In this document: positions 12,989 through 28,763 of the stretch, piece by piece
Layout: each line of letters starts with the position of its first letter
Numbering within the stretch: position 1 is the first letter of the stretch
Assembly: GCF_034702125.1 (NCBI RefSeq)
Contig: NC_085872.1
Location: forward strand, 33,682,088-33,746,087
DNA from: Engraulis encrasicolus
Taxonomy: Eukaryota > Chordata > Actinopteri > Clupeiformes > Engraulidae
Length of the DNA stretch: 64,000 nt
Reading direction: 5' to 3'
Notes under the pieces: model-generated
The model's input: only the letters and a program-made list of their open reading frames with translations
The model's database searches: none
Told to the model about the DNA's origin: nothing
Translations under genes and position numbers: made by a program

Positions 12989-14434
12989 ATTACGATTATG
13001 GTATGGTGTGACAACATTTCAATATTTTTGCCCAAACAGATGTGGAAACGTGCGTAATTTTGCGCGCACTGCGCGAAATGGCATGTCCGTGCCATTCGTA
13101 AAGATGTCAGTGGTGGTTATTATAACGATTCCATCAAATATTTTTACATTACATTCCATCAAATATTTTTACTCCGCACCCACGGAATCGAATGACAACC
13201 TCGCCACTAAATGTTTACTCAAAACTATTTTTTAAAGCCATAACTGCGTGCATTGAATGCATGCGCCTGTGTTCTTGGTAATGGAATGCCGATGTTGCGC
13301 CTACTACGCTTACTGCTGACATTATTTGCTACATCAATGCAAATAGTATCAAATACTTCACTATCACTTACATGTGTTTTGTATACTTATGTGGCATCTC
13401 GAGTGTCTGTCTGTTTAGAGAAAACTCACTTCAACTCGACACTCTCAATTGCAAAAATAATTCTGCTATTCTACCACAGAGTTTAATTGTTGCATTTTGC
13501 AGCCATCTTTACGAGCAACTGCTACAGCCTGTAAACAGAATGTAGTTATGAGGAAGTTTAATTCAATAAAACTAGCATTTAAGACACCTACCAATATTAT
13601 TCTAGAGAGGGTGTTACTATACGTTATAACTACCTGAAATAGCCTACCATACCAGAATTTTACTAGGCCTATTGCGTGTCTGCAAGAATTTCCCTATAAT
13701 AATGATGATACCAAATAACCATTCAACAACTTAAAACATTAGACTGATCTAAAAAAAAATGTGCAAAAGCCAAAATGTCACCAACACGTTTCTTTTAAAT
13801 ACGTATTTGTCTCTCTTCATTTTGTCTTGTAGCCTATAGTTGTGCACGTGATACATTTAAACTAAAGTGTATCGAAAATATTAGTAGGCCTAGTGATATT
13901 TCAATTTATCGGAGGTACCTATCCCTACCATGTTCAATCCAGTCGCCGTGTAGAAGAATAGAAAGAAGTATTTTTAAATGTGTCTTTACTTGCGGGCTAA
14001 TTAGGATATAGGTTTAGGTTAAGTAGGTTTAAGGTACATCGTAACACGAGAATTAGTTTCGCACAGCTCCGCTGCTGTCCTCCCCCCACCTTGCAGTCTA
14101 AGCGCATGGTGAAAAATTGATGATTAATTTCAACTACCAACCCAATAAAAAGCCACTCCAGGTGTTGGTACTGACGTTAAGTGAACTCAAATCAAAAGTT
14201 CAAATGGCACAGAAGATGCCTGTGATACCTCAGCAATATGAGGCTAGGTAGCATATGGATGGGCCTACAGGATAACAGGATAACACGCCACTGTGAGATA
14301 CATCACTTCAATAACCAACTGAGATTGTCCAGTGTTTTTAAAAAGTAATCTCTACACATCATAGCAAGACTTATTTTAATGCAAACGAAAGCAAACTACT
14401 AATAACTAGCCTACTTACACTATGTGTCCTTTAC

Positions 14435-14640
14435 CTGTCCACAACCAAGTCTTGGAGATATTCCTAATATTTTAAATCTCGCAATGAAGAAGCAGGTCGA
14501 AAAGTTTTCGGTGTGTCGTTCCGGTCAGACAAACGAGAAAGGCGCAGGTATAAATTCCAAAACAAAAAAGTGAAGTGCAATCAACTGTTTACCGCTGTGT
14601 CCTGTCGAGAGAGCGGTCCAGGGCCAGTGAGCGCCAACCA
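14435..14640 (-). other. slc24a2: Putative 5' non-coding exon and promoter side of slc24a2-like gene
   Basis: The exon holding the start codon begins at an acceptor at 11571, so at least one untranslated exon lies upstream. A good minus-strand donor (ACAG|gtaaag) at 14435 is followed upstream by a stretch with several CG dinucleotides up to about 14750. The transcription start is not visible; the right border is a guess. Confidence 0.35.
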
Positions 14641-14759
14641 ACGTAAATCCCGCCGTCTCCTCATACACGCTTAGAGATGAAGTGTGAGGCCACTACACGG
14701 TGCTTAGCGAAGGACAGGAAGGTGCCGCAGATGACCGCATGACACCTCTTCCCCCACCC

Positions 14760-18101
<3,342 letters not shown>

Positions 18102-18447
18102 GATTCTAGTAGGGAGTCATGTTGCATACAAACACACTCACAAAAAAATAAAAATAAACATGATGTTCAGAAGTACACATTATTGCCCATGCTAAGTCCC
18201 TCAGTTCAGTAAGAATAAAAATGCAAAAACAAAGTAGTTCACAGCAGCTATTCCAGAGGGCGAGGTGAGGTAGCTGAGGTGGGGTGTAGTGGTTTATTGT
18301 CCTGTGTTAGGCAACCCTTTACATGTCCAAGGTAGTGCAGGGTAGTGCAGGGGTGGGGTGAGGTGAAGTGTAGCTGCTCTATATAGAAAAAGAATCAAGG
18401 GGGGTTAGTGGTATGTATGCTATGTATAGGCCTACATAGGCCTAGTG

Positions 18448-18812
18448 CAGGGGTTCCCAACCTTTTCCAACTTGGGGCGCACTTAAAATGTTCATGAATG
18501 TCCGGGGCCCACATCTGACCCAATAAACAATAAAACTCAAATAAATTAACAGCAACAAGCACAAAAATATGATTTTGATTTTGACCTTCTGTGAAAACTG
18601 TCTCTATGAGTTTGCTGCCAGCACGAGTTCAGAGTGTTATAAATATTATTTTTTTAAATTTTGTACTCTTATCTATTTTTGAAAAAATATAATAAAAAGA
18701 CAATTACCAAAAAAAATATATGATTTTGATTTTTAGGAAATTATTTCAAGACCGACATGGAATACCTTCAGGGCTCATCGGTGGGCCCCGGCCCACAGTT
18801 TGAGAATCGATG
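18448..18812. mobile_element. hAT (Charlie-like) MITE, 8-bp TSD
   Basis: Starts CAGGGGTTCCCAACC, ends TTTGAGAATCGATG. It is flanked by an exact GCCTAGTG duplication at 18440-18447 and 18813-18820. Non-coding, AT-rich interior. Confidence 0.85.
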
Positions 18813-18959
18813 GCCTAGTGTGTATTCTCACAATTGCCTACTTTACCCATGTGGAGTGTCACCAAGTAGGCTAGCCAGCCTGAAGGGTTACTTGTCCAAT
18901 TAAACACTGCCATCTAGTGGGAGTTTAGATAGTCGACCTATATTCATTCACTGCGCCAT

Positions 18960-19374
18960 CAAAAACGAGAAGCATCTGCGCATGTGCGACTCACATCCGG
19001 TAGGGACTTACATTGAGCTGCAACAACCCTTCCTGCTCAAGCGTGTTTGAAGCAAACACATGGGAAAAAACACGACTTGTAATAATACACATGTAATAGG
19101 GCAGTGACAAGTCAAATATCCGTTATCCATGCTACCATTTGCTTGTTGACAAATATGTGGTTGACAGTTCATGCCAGGTCGTTATTTGAACCTTCTAGCC
19201 GAATTTTGTTTTAGTTTAAACCAGGAAGTGCACGATTGTAACATTAAACAACTTCCGGTTTACTTGCATACCGTAAACAGGATTTGCATCAGCTACTGAC
19301 AGCTCATCTTAAGTGAAAACCTCTCATGAATCGCACCTAACTTCTACCAAAGATCTCTTCGCGTAAGAACGACA
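18960..19374 (+). promoter_or_regulatory. saraf: Probable saraf promoter region
   Basis: Upstream of the start codon there is an NRF1-like word CTGCGCATGTGCGAC near 18974. ETS-type cores follow (CATCCGGTAG, CAGGAAGTG, CTTCCGGTTT near 19250). The arrangement is that of a TATA-less housekeeping promoter, which fits an ER protein made in most cells. Sites are by eye; no transcription start is visible. Confidence 0.5.
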
Positions 19375-21627
19375 ATGACGACTTCAAGGATACTTGTTTT
19401 GACACTGTTATGTTTTGTGCCTCACATCAAATGCTGGAATGAAGGTGAGATTTCCCGACTTATTTATTGCGGAAGTAAACGCACAGTACAGCTATCGAAA
19501 CTTTGTAGGCCTACCGCGGACTTTTTGACAATTTCTCCCCTATAGTGGGACGTGTCAGTTCAGAACATGTATTCAATTGTGCTCATGGCGACTGCTTCTT
19601 TCAGGGGCAGTGTTACTGCGGGATGTTCAAGTTCTTACATTGTACAAAGGAAGATATACCACCGCTAGACGCACAAGTCCTGTCCTCCAGTTGCAGTGTG
19701 TTGGGGGATCCGCAGGTTGTGGATCTTTCGTCCCTGAAGTGGTCCAATGTCAAAACAAAGGATGGGATGGAATTGATGTACAGGTAGGCCTCATTGTTTA
19801 CTGTAACTTCAAACACAGAATGGTCTGCGCTCAAATCAATCAAATTCATTTGCCATTTGTCGTTTTATATGTGGTAGTGGTCCTTATTACCTACTTCTGT
19901 GGCCCTTTCAGTGGGAGTGCAAAGCTGACATGGACAATGCATACCGTTTTGGACGCATTGAAGTGAGCTGTGAAGGCTTCAACCATCCTGATGACGCCTA
20001 CATCCTGACGGGTTCCTGTGGGCTGGAATACACTGTGGAACTGACCCAGGAAGGACAAAATAGACAGTCGCACCAGAGCTGGGGTGGAGGAGGAGGAGGG
20101 AAACAAGGAGGATGGGGCTCCAGTGGCTTCACACAGTTTGCATCCAGCTTTTTCAACGGCTTCTCAGGCAACAGGCACCAGCATCAGCATGGAGGCCATC
20201 AGCAAAGAGGCAGCTCGGGGTATGGGCAGCCACAGTACCCATCAGCGGAGGGAGAAGGACTTGGCGGGCTGATCGTAGTGGGTGTGCTGCTCCTGCTGGC
20301 TTACGGAGTGTACAAGATGTTCCTCTGTGGACCTCCGCATGGTCAAGGCCAAGGGCAGGAGCGTTTCCCCAATGACGGAGACTGGCAGAATGGACAGAGT
20401 GGTCCTCCTCCTCCTGGGTTCAAGCCAGACTACATGGGCACAGGTGATAGAGCCTTTGCAGTTTATTGAGACCACATCTTGGGCTACATTCTGTAATAAT
20501 CAAACTTCACTCACTTCACAATTTTCTTTTATGTTGCTAGCTGTAAACACACCACCAATGTTTATTTGTTTATTTGTTTGTTCGGTCAGGTCAATCCTCA
20601 GGCTATCCAGGGTCAGGTCCTAACCCAAGTTATGGTTTTGCTGACCAGTTCACCAGACCACATAATTCTGGCCATCGCACAGGAGGAGGCTTTTGGACTG
20701 GCATGGGTACAGGAGGAATTCTGGGATATCTGTTCGGAAGTCAAAGGTGAGCTGACAACCAGGACAAGTCAAAGTGGTACAACAAAAACAGATAAATGCT
20801 AATTAAGCTGTCTATGTAATTATATGTATTGTATAGTCATTATTTGTACTCAATCATATTTACTGAGTCACAAGTGGATACAATGTGTCCTGTTATTACA
20901 TATATATAAGTCAAAATGAGTCTTTCTCATGCTCTGATGTAACAATTTCCTCTGAACATAGGCGTCAGCCAAACACTGGTCATTCCTGGGGTAACACCAA
21001 CCCTGGCCACAGCTCTTGGGGATCCAACACGACTGCTCCCAGGACCCCACCACCAAGCTCAGGAACCCGGACAGCCTCAGGTAAAGTTATACTCCCATGT
21101 GAATCAAACTGTTGGCCTAAATCAGGGGTGTCAAACATAAGGCCCGGGAGCCGGATGCGGCCCCGTCAGATGGTTTAAAATGGCCCCAGACTTGTGGGGG
21201 GAAAAAACTAAGAATGTAAAAAAGAAGAAGTAAATAGCCCAATACGAAGGTGCTGCAGGAGTCTGAGACTTGAGGTTTGCAGTACTTGAGATCGAATTTG
21301 CTTTTTGTGCTCGCCATTTACAGTCAATGCTCCTGATATAGCAACCTGCTGACATCCATCTCGAGCTGATTGACTAGCAATGTGATTCTGACATGAAGCA
21401 AAAAAATTGCACTGTTTTGAAATTGCGTTACTGGTCTGGCCCACTTGCAATCAGATTGACTGATTGTTTGACACCCCTGGCCTAAATAATACAATTATGT
21501 TTGACTGACGAATATTGTATTTCAAAACCATAGACCATCAATTGTGTGACCAACATATGGGCTTGAGTATAAACATCTACCTTTTTATTCATGTTTCATA
21601 GGATTTGGTGGTACCAAAAGGCGCTGA
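19375..21627 (+). CDS. saraf: Store-operated calcium entry-associated regulatory factor
   Basis: ER membrane protein that slows STIM/Orai calcium entry after store refilling. Six exons: 19375-19444, 19605-19783, 19912-20443, 20590-20746, 20962-21080, 21602-21627. They join in phase to give 360 residues (the human protein is about 340). A signal peptide ([14 protein letters not shown]...) is followed by the lumenal domain with [52 protein letters not shown] and [11 protein letters not shown]. Next come a Gly/His/Gln-rich linker, one membrane helix ([20 protein letters not shown]), then a cytosolic tail with [11 protein letters not shown] and [17 protein letters not shown], ending GGTKRR. Those tail blocks are the family signature. 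It runs tail to tail with the slc1a1-like gene. The linker is longer and more glycine/histidine-rich than I recall for mammals. Confidence 0.95.
21123..21479. mobile_element. hAT MITE in saraf intron 5, 8-bp TSD
   Basis: Starts CAGGGGTGTCAAACATAAGG, ends TTTGACACCCCTG. The exact duplication GCCTAAAT flanks it at 21115-21122 and 21480-21487. It lies 42 bp after the exon 5 donor. Confidence 0.88.
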
Positions 21628-22136
21628 AATGAAGGAACTTGATGATGGGGACTTGGTGACATTATCTCCTTGTGAAATGGTACTTCAACTGTGCATTTTG
21701 AATGTGAAATCAGTGCTTTTATTCTGGGTGTTGGTGTATAGTTATGGCTATTGAAAAAAAAAAGAATCTTTTAATATTTTTGTTTTGTTTTGTTTTAGGT
21801 GGTTTTTGAACCATCCGCTGTAGATGAACTTGCTTGTATGTTTTACAATTTTTTTATAAACCTATTGCAGCATCAGTATATCCACCATATGATATTGGAA
21901 CTGTACTGATGGAGATAATGGGTTTGCGTGGTCAAATTTTATGAGCTCCAAAGACACCAACCAATGCTTGCATTGGCATGTTTAGTGTTTATTTAACAGA
22001 CCATGGTTTTTCAGTAAATATAATATTTGGGAATTTCCCTTTTGTGCGCAAATATTGCCTGAAAATGTATGATGCCTTTTTACTTCAAGTGTAATTTAAA
22101 CTGATTTATTTTATTCCATGGTGGTGGTTGTATCTA

Positions 22137-22897
22137 ACCTGGTTCTCACGCGATTGTTGTTACCTACCATCTGGAATATTGTCAATCGCTTAGCTCTGGA
22201 AAGGCGTGAGTGTGTTCAAAACAGCTCGAACCTGATTGGAGAATCCACGTGGCTTTTTCTGAATCAGTACTACTTCAACCACTAGGCTCGGACGCAACCA
22301 AACAGGAAAATGCTTGATCAAAACGAGATCTGCTTAGTCTAATAAAGGTGGGGTTGAATGCTTGGCAAACAAGTTGGACAGTTTTTTCTAACGTGATTTT
22401 CCAAGACATAAAGAAACGTTGCTTCCTACTTGGAGCAGCGAGTGAACTGCCCCACAAGCATGAGGGCTACACCCGCAATTTACGTCAGAAAGATGAATGC
22501 CAATCAGGGTAGATTACCGACGGCATGGAGGGGGTCCCATGCCAGAGCAGTTGCTCTTCCCTTACTGCGCCGCGATGGTTTAATGCCATGTGACATGACT
22601 GCGGTGCAGAGGTCACTCCCATATGCTGCATCGCGGACAGAAATTCTAACCAGGATGCGTCACGCGGACACAGTGGGCGTGCTCGCTGCCTAGCAAACTT
22701 GCTGCCTGGCAGGGAAAACGCTGTCAAGAACGACCCTATTGACTTGTATATACCCCGCCCCGCGATTCTGATTGGACAGGCTGTGAAATATCTGATTCCT
22801 TCGGGCTCGTCCAAGATTTCCAGACCCAAGTGCGTGCTCACAAAGTTTAACGAAGATGAACAAAGCACGAAGGGTCTGCATGAGAGCCAGGCTAGCT
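22137..22897. mobile_element. Possible Harbinger-like element in the saraf 3' region
   Basis: ACCTGGTTCTCACGC at the left and GCATGAGAGCCAGGCT at the right are imperfect inverted ends. The interior is more CG-rich than its surroundings. The target duplication is unclear and no transposase is seen. Confidence 0.35.
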
Positions 22898-22942
22898 TGT
22901 ATCAAGAGGTAATAATGCATTTGAATTCAACTGTGCAATTAA

Positions 22943-23227
22943 AGGGGCACAATGTAGGATGACGTTGTTTGCGCTGTGCCTATGGCATGCCTGTCTCAAA
23001 ATCTACATCATCATCTGAATATGGTATGTAAAGCGATGTTTTCAAATGAAAAGTGTTTCCCACGACACTCGTTCGAACCGCGCTGTCAAAAGTTGCAAGT
23101 GGGGTTTTCTTACAGTGGACCGCGGAAGTGGTCGCGAGAGCCATCATTCACTTACTAATGACTCGCATAAGCATCGGCTGACTCGGGACCGTGATTAATT
23201 AAACTTTTAATCCTACCTGGAGCCCCT
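22943..23227. mobile_element. TTAA-target MITE
   Basis: Left end AGGGGCACAATGTAGGA and right end TCCTACCTGGAGCCCCT are imperfect inverted repeats, each bordered by TTAA (22939-22942, 23228-23231). 285 bp, no ORF. Its AGG start and target match the elements at 1993 and 54646. Confidence 0.7.
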
Positions 23228-23400
23228 TTAAGGCATTGCACTGTTGCATTAGATTATGCACTTTAACTATGAACTTTGTTATATCTTAAATGACCATACG
23301 CTGCATTGAAAGTGCTTCACAGTTACAGTAAAATACAAGTGTAGAAAAACTATACTAGCATACAAGTCATTTTTCTCATATGGTCAACTGCTGCAGAAAG

Positions 23401-23421
23401 TGTGTGTGTGAGAGAGAGAGC

Positions 23422-23452
<31 letters not shown>

Positions 23453-23466
23453 CGAGAGAGAATGAG
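23401..23466. repeat. (GA)n microsatellite
   Basis: A GT-rich start passes into GAGAGAGA with occasional GC interruptions. It lies in the region that would be saraf 3' UTR or intergenic. Confidence 0.85.
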
Positions 23467-23578
23467 AGACAGAGACTGCACTACTTGGGCTCTATGTACC
23501 ATTTCTCACTCCATACATTAGACTGTACCGTTTTAAACTCGTGTTTTTGATATGTGTTTTGTGAGTTTGTTATTAACA

Positions 23579-23584
23579 AATAAA
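23579..23584 (+). terminator. Candidate poly(A) signal for saraf
   Basis: AATAAA after the saraf stop codon and before the converging gene; the distance (about 1.95 kb) would give a long 3' UTR. Weak evidence on its own. Confidence 0.35.
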
Positions 23585-23680
23585 CATTATTCTTCCAAAA
23601 AAATGAACTATGACAATAGTTTTTATTGGGACATAAATAATACACTAAAGACAAAGGCACAGAACGCTTACATTTGTGTC

Positions 23681-23686
23681 TTTATT
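23681..23686 (-). terminator. Candidate poly(A) signal for slc1a1-like gene
   Basis: AATAAA on the minus strand 291 bp past the stop codon at 23977. With the plus-strand signal at 23579 it would make the two transcripts overlap by roughly 100 bp or less. Confidence 0.4.
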
Positions 23687-23726
23687 TTTATCCATAACCA
23701 TAAAAGGTACAATATGAAATATATTT

Positions 23727-23870
23727 TGTAGTTTTATGTTCAGAATTCATGCTGCCCAATCACAAATGTTACCCTTTTTCATGAATACTTACCACCACCC
23801 TCAATTCCAAGTTTTCATTATGACTGGGAAAATTGCACTATTCATACATGAAAAGGTGGATCTTCTCCAC
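23727..23870. repeat. Fragment related to the 1993-2605 TTAA element
   Basis: Shares long words with the interior of the element near 2030-2150 (AATTCATGCTGCCCA, TTCATGAATRCTYACCACCA, TTATGACTGGGRAAATTGCA). The ends are missing. Confidence 0.65.
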
Positions 23871-23976
23871 GTCTACCACATCTTTTCTTGGTGGCTGCAG
23901 TGCATTTTACTGTGTGAAACCTTCATTGTGATGTCCCAATATACTTTAGCTTCACTGTGGGCACTTCTGTAGCTGC

Positions 23977-24951
23977 CTAGCCGTGCTCAGCGTAATCTGG
24001 CATCGGAGAAGACGTTTGGTCCAGCTCAGACTCTGAAAGCTTCTCCACAATCCCAGCTCCATAGGCATCTCCCAGAACATTGATCACAGTCCGAAAACGA
24101 TCCCTGGGGCAATTACAACAGTTAGTCCACATGTCATCATCACTCTTTCATCACCAGTCAGATAAGAAAATGGGAAGTGACTTCATTTAAATACAAAGTA
24201 CACTGCAGTTAAACAGTTGTGACATTTCTGGGTATGTGGTCATTTACTCACAGGAGCCAATCCACTGACAGGATCAGAGGCAGGTCATTGGCAGGTAGGC
24301 CAACAGCCGTCAAGACAATCATCATGGTAACTAGACCAGCACTAGGAATGCCTGCAGCTCCAATACTAGCAGCTGTTGATGTGATACTGGCATGAAGGGA
24401 AATAAAAATGGTCAGAAATCAGACAGATAACCGGATTACCATCTGAATCAAAAGTATCCGGACCATATCAAAGACACATTTGTATTATGTGCACCAGTGC
24501 TCTCCAAATGGTGGGTCGCGGCCACATCCATAAAAAATTGCCCCGCCATGAAGTTGAAACAAATTAAAGCATATATGTGTGCTATCTGTTGCCATACAGT
24601 TGGGCGATTTGTTTGACCCTCAGCCTCATTTGTGGTATAATTTGGCCCTTGTGGAAAAATAATTGGAGACCACATGGAGTGTACTTTACAATATTACCTG
24701 ATAGTTATGATCTGTCCAATGGTCAGTGGGTAATTATTGAGCTGAGCGATAAAGATGGCTGCTATGGCTTCATACAGGGCTGTGCCATCCATGTTAATTG
24801 TGGCACCAACTGGCAGCATGAATCGAGTGATCCTCTTGTCCACGCCGTTGTTCTCCTCTACACACTTCAATGTCACAGGTAGTGTGGCTGAACTGTGAGT
24901 ACAAGAGAGAGGACAAGGGCATGGTATACAATGTTCTCTTGGTAGAGGAAG

Positions 24952-25014
<63 letters not shown>

Positions 25015-26875
25015 TACCTGGAAGAGATCATGAGTGAAGTGAGTATAGCCTGAGTCATTCCCCAGGCAAATGCATATGGGTTCTTCCTCACCACGACCGC
25101 ATAGAGCACAGGCAGGACCAGCAGGCCATGAATGGCTAGTCTGTTTATCAAACAATCAACAGCACAGCCATGCAAATCAGCTTGCCAGACCCACAGAAAA
25201 AATACTTATGCCTCTGTAGCGTATTATACAAATGATTTAGTGGATTCAGTTTTACAATTATTATTATTATTTTACGATAAAGTATTTTTGATCAGCCGTA
25301 AACTACATACGGCAACACATACTCTAGAGGGAGTATCTGAGTTTTTTGTAGCACCTGATGGCCTCATGGGATATAATAGGATGGATGGGATGAAATAGGA
25401 TAATAGGGCAAGGTAACTATATCAGATTGATCATTTTTGTGATGATCATATTATTTTTGTAATATTATGGTTATCAATTGCAAGACTCACCCACTAAGCA
25501 CTGTTGCCATGTAGAGACCAAGCTTTGTGAAAATGCTCCAGTCATCGACAGCTATTATTTTAGCAGCAATCAGAAACAGTATTCCAATAGGCATATAACT
25601 AGAGGCACAAGAAAGAAAAGCCATGATAGTTATAACATCTTTGAGACAAAGAGTGTAATTTCATCGAATGGCAATAATATCCCAAGTGGATGCTTACCAC
25701 ATAATGATTTGCACCACTCTCATGGTCGCCTCATTTAAGGCTTCAAAAAAGTCCACCAGGGTGCGCCCTCGCTCACCCATATTTCCAATGACGGAACCGA
25801 ACACAAAGCAGAAGACAATTAGGCCCAGGATGTTGATACCATCTGAGTAGGATCCCACAACACGGTAGTCTATTGAGCTGTCCTACACAGGGGCACAGTC
25901 ACAGAGCTAAGCCATCCTCCACCACCAGTGGTGTCACATAACAAACTAGAAATGCACTCGGAGAGTGCAGACCTCCGCCAAGGAAGCTGTTTGATAGAAC
26001 TTTTGACTATGTTACACACTATTTTTAGTTTTAAGTCTTTCTGCCTTCTTAGAGTTAAAAACTAGAATGTAAAAATTTGCCTTGTCTGCAATTCAATTTG
26101 CGTTAGGGCCGTCTAGATTTCTAGGCTAGCAATGGTGAAAAATCTTTTTTTAAATCGGTTCCGGTTTGTACAGATCACCACCAAAATCTAATCATTTGTT
26201 CCTTGGGTCATTTCCAACACATTCACAAAGTTTCATTCATAAGTTTTGAGTTACCCTGCTGACAGAGAGACATACAGACACACAGACAGACAAACAGACA
26301 AACCAACGCAACCGAAAACATAACCTTCTTGGCGGAGGTAAAAAAAAAAAAAGTTATGGATAAAATATTACATATTTTGTTTAGGTTAACAGTAACTGCT
26401 GAATGTTAAAACTTGCATTTGTTGGTATGACAACAGTGCTGATCAGTTCTGATAGGATCTGTTGTATGAGTAGACACAGCAGATGTGTGCTACAGACAAC
26501 ACATGCTTTATTAAGGAATGTCTTTATGAATGTGGGTGCAGCATAGATCATGTAACCAGTCCATATACAAAGTACTATGAATGAAAATGTATTGAATTTC
26601 AAAGTGCAAGTCTAATTTAAAGAGACACATTTATACAGTATATGTAGACCATTGCCTCTTCCTTGCACTGCGCTATGATTATTAGATATATTGCTAAAAT
26701 AAACCTTACCCCTTGAAGAGAATTTCTGTGAGACACAGAAGAGGGAGAGGTTGCATTTGACCCCCCTAAAACAATTTCTTCACGTTTAGTCTTGTACTGA
26801 AAAATATGTGACGAAAGAAAGATCAACCATGATGGTAATAACACACATTCACAGTAGACCCATAACACACACACA

Positions 26876-26973
<98 letters not shown>

Positions 26974-28763
26974 GATATAGGCTAGTAGAAGACATTTACT
27001 CATTTACTTTTAAGAGAACTTACTTGTTGAAAGCAGGCCTGTACCAAGTTTTCAGGGAACATATTCCTAATGTAGATATATAGGGTTATAGTTGTATTAA
27101 AAGGTGTGTAGATATATGGTATGAATAAATAACTTGTGGTAATGAAAAACATCAAGGATAAAAGGCAAAAGGTGAATAACATATTTCATTGAAAAAGAAT
27201 AATCAGGTGCTGATGCTGATAGTCAGTTGTTCAGTTCAAAGGCTTACTGTACCTGATGAGATCCAACATGGCATCAACCATTGATACATTCTGTGAAGTC
27301 CCAAATCTGTCAATGTCCTCAGTGCTCACTGATCCTCCCGGCTTAATTGTAATCACCAAAATGATTCCTGAAAATTACATAAATCAATAGCCAATAGGCA
27401 AACAGAGCAACTGTTTGCTTTGTAGATATACTCTACATTTTGATTTTGATTAAGATAAGACTGGGAAAAAATATAACCTAGTGATGAAGCCAACAGATAC
27501 ATAAATAACGGGTCATTTATTCAGCCAAAAAGTAGTAATAGCTCACCGAGGATAGTAGCAAGTATGGTAGTGAGGAAATAGTAACCAATGGCTCGCAATC
27601 CAATTAAGCCAGAAACTTCTGACTTTAGTGAAGCCACACCTGTGGTGGGAAGAAAGCCAGACATGAGCATTAGTCAATTGAGTAAATACCGTATTCCATT
27701 TTTTTCTATTGAGTGCGCCCCCCTTTTCCTTGATTCTAAGTATTAATTTGGGCCAGCACCCTTAGAAGTTATCAAGAAACCTGAGTGAAGCCTGTCACCC
27801 ATCATACTTGATTCTATTGAGTTTCACATATAGAATCATGCATCAATAAGACCAAGAATGAAGTACAGAAATATGAATTGAGTAAATATAGGCTCCTCAG
27901 GATTAGGTCATCGTGTTATACTTGAAGATTATGACATGGGTTTTTCCAAAATGCAGAAATTTGTGGCAGGCTTGCTGCCCCTCAATTTGCTCATACATGG
28001 AAATACAAGGAAAAGACTGATTGAGCAGTCAGTTTACTGCAGACCTGTGATGATGCTGGAGACGATGAGAGGCAGGATGATCAGCTTCAACATCCGCATC
28101 AGGATCTCCCCAGGGAAGCCAAAATAAAACGTATCCAATGACGACAAGGCACCATGATCCCGGACAATCACACCCAGTCCAATTCCTGACAGAATGAATT
28201 GTGGAAGTTGTTACATCCAGAGTGAGGTGTTTGTTCTGCATTAAAATCACACTGGTAATGATATCTAATACATCGATCTTTTGTTATTATGTACAGTATA
28301 CTGTATATATTATATCCTGATAACACGACAAGGGTTTTCACTCATTCACTTTTTGATTCGGTTCATCCAGGATATTCCGTGATCAAGCAGGACCTTTAGT
28401 ATGAGGCATGTGTATCAGTGTTGTGTGTATGTGGTAGCTATGTATGTCCACGACAAATTTCCTTCGGGACCATTAAAAAGAATCTTGAATCTTGAATCTT
28501 GACTTCTGCCTAAGACATGTTGCATACATTGGAAGCTATGTCACTCACGATACAGAATATTTTGCCATTACTATAATCTTTCAAGAAAACACACACAAAA
28601 GTAAAGGGAATAACAACCAATGCTACACAGAATGAAAGCTCAAGGCTGAGTCAGATTTTTAAAAAGAGCTCTCACCAAGCAGCACAGACACAACTGTGGC
28701 AATAAGAAGACGATTTTTCATCAACAGATCTCTGAAGTTCCATTTCTTCTTTAACCATTGCAT
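23977..28763 (-). CDS. slc1a1: Sodium-dependent glutamate/aspartate transporter, EAAT3-like
   Basis: Plasma-membrane transporter that takes up glutamate, aspartate and probably cysteine with Na+ and H+ against K+. Twelve coding exons: 28676-28763, 28045-28185, 27547-27639, 27253-27367, 27024-27066, 26710-26796, 25698-25882, 25491-25598, 25018-25140, 24698-24892, 24252-24386, 23977-24103. Their 1,440 nt join without a phase break to 479 residues. Family landmarks in order: [63 protein letters not shown], the serine-rich HP1 tip [21 protein letters not shown] (the Na+/substrate-binding NMDGT), [16 protein letters not shown] (HP2), and [17 protein letters not shown]. The YKTKRE and IIMCYMP words point to EAAT3. 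One N-linked site (NAT) lies in the extracellular loop. The C-terminal tail is very short (about 19 residues after EKLSESEL) and lacks the mammalian PDZ ligand. Confidence 0.93.
24955..25010. repeat. (GT)n tract 7 nt from an slc1a1 5' splice site
   Basis: Read in the gene's direction it is a CA repeat that begins right after gtaaaaa of the intron following exon 25018-25140. See findings. Confidence 0.95.
25945..26345. repeat. Repeat fragment with inverted CCTCCGCCAAGG ends
   Basis: GCAGACCTCCGCCAAGG near the left and CTTGGCGGAGGT near the right are inverted. The stretch between has the ACAGACAGACAAAC run and A-rich end seen in fish LINE/SINE 3' ends. The family is uncertain. Lies in an slc1a1 intron. 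Confidence 0.45.
26868..26970. repeat. (AC)n microsatellite
   Basis: About 50 AC units in the slc1a1 intron between exons 27024-27066 and 26710-26796; UG repeat in the transcript. Confidence 0.95.
28380..28501 (+). repeat. 3' end of a truncated LINE
   Basis: Ends TTCCTTCGGGACCATTAAAA, then AGAATCTTGAATCTTGAATCTTGAC, a short 7-bp tandem tail of the kind found on fish jockey-group LINEs. Non-coding fragment in slc1a1 intron 1. Confidence 0.5.
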
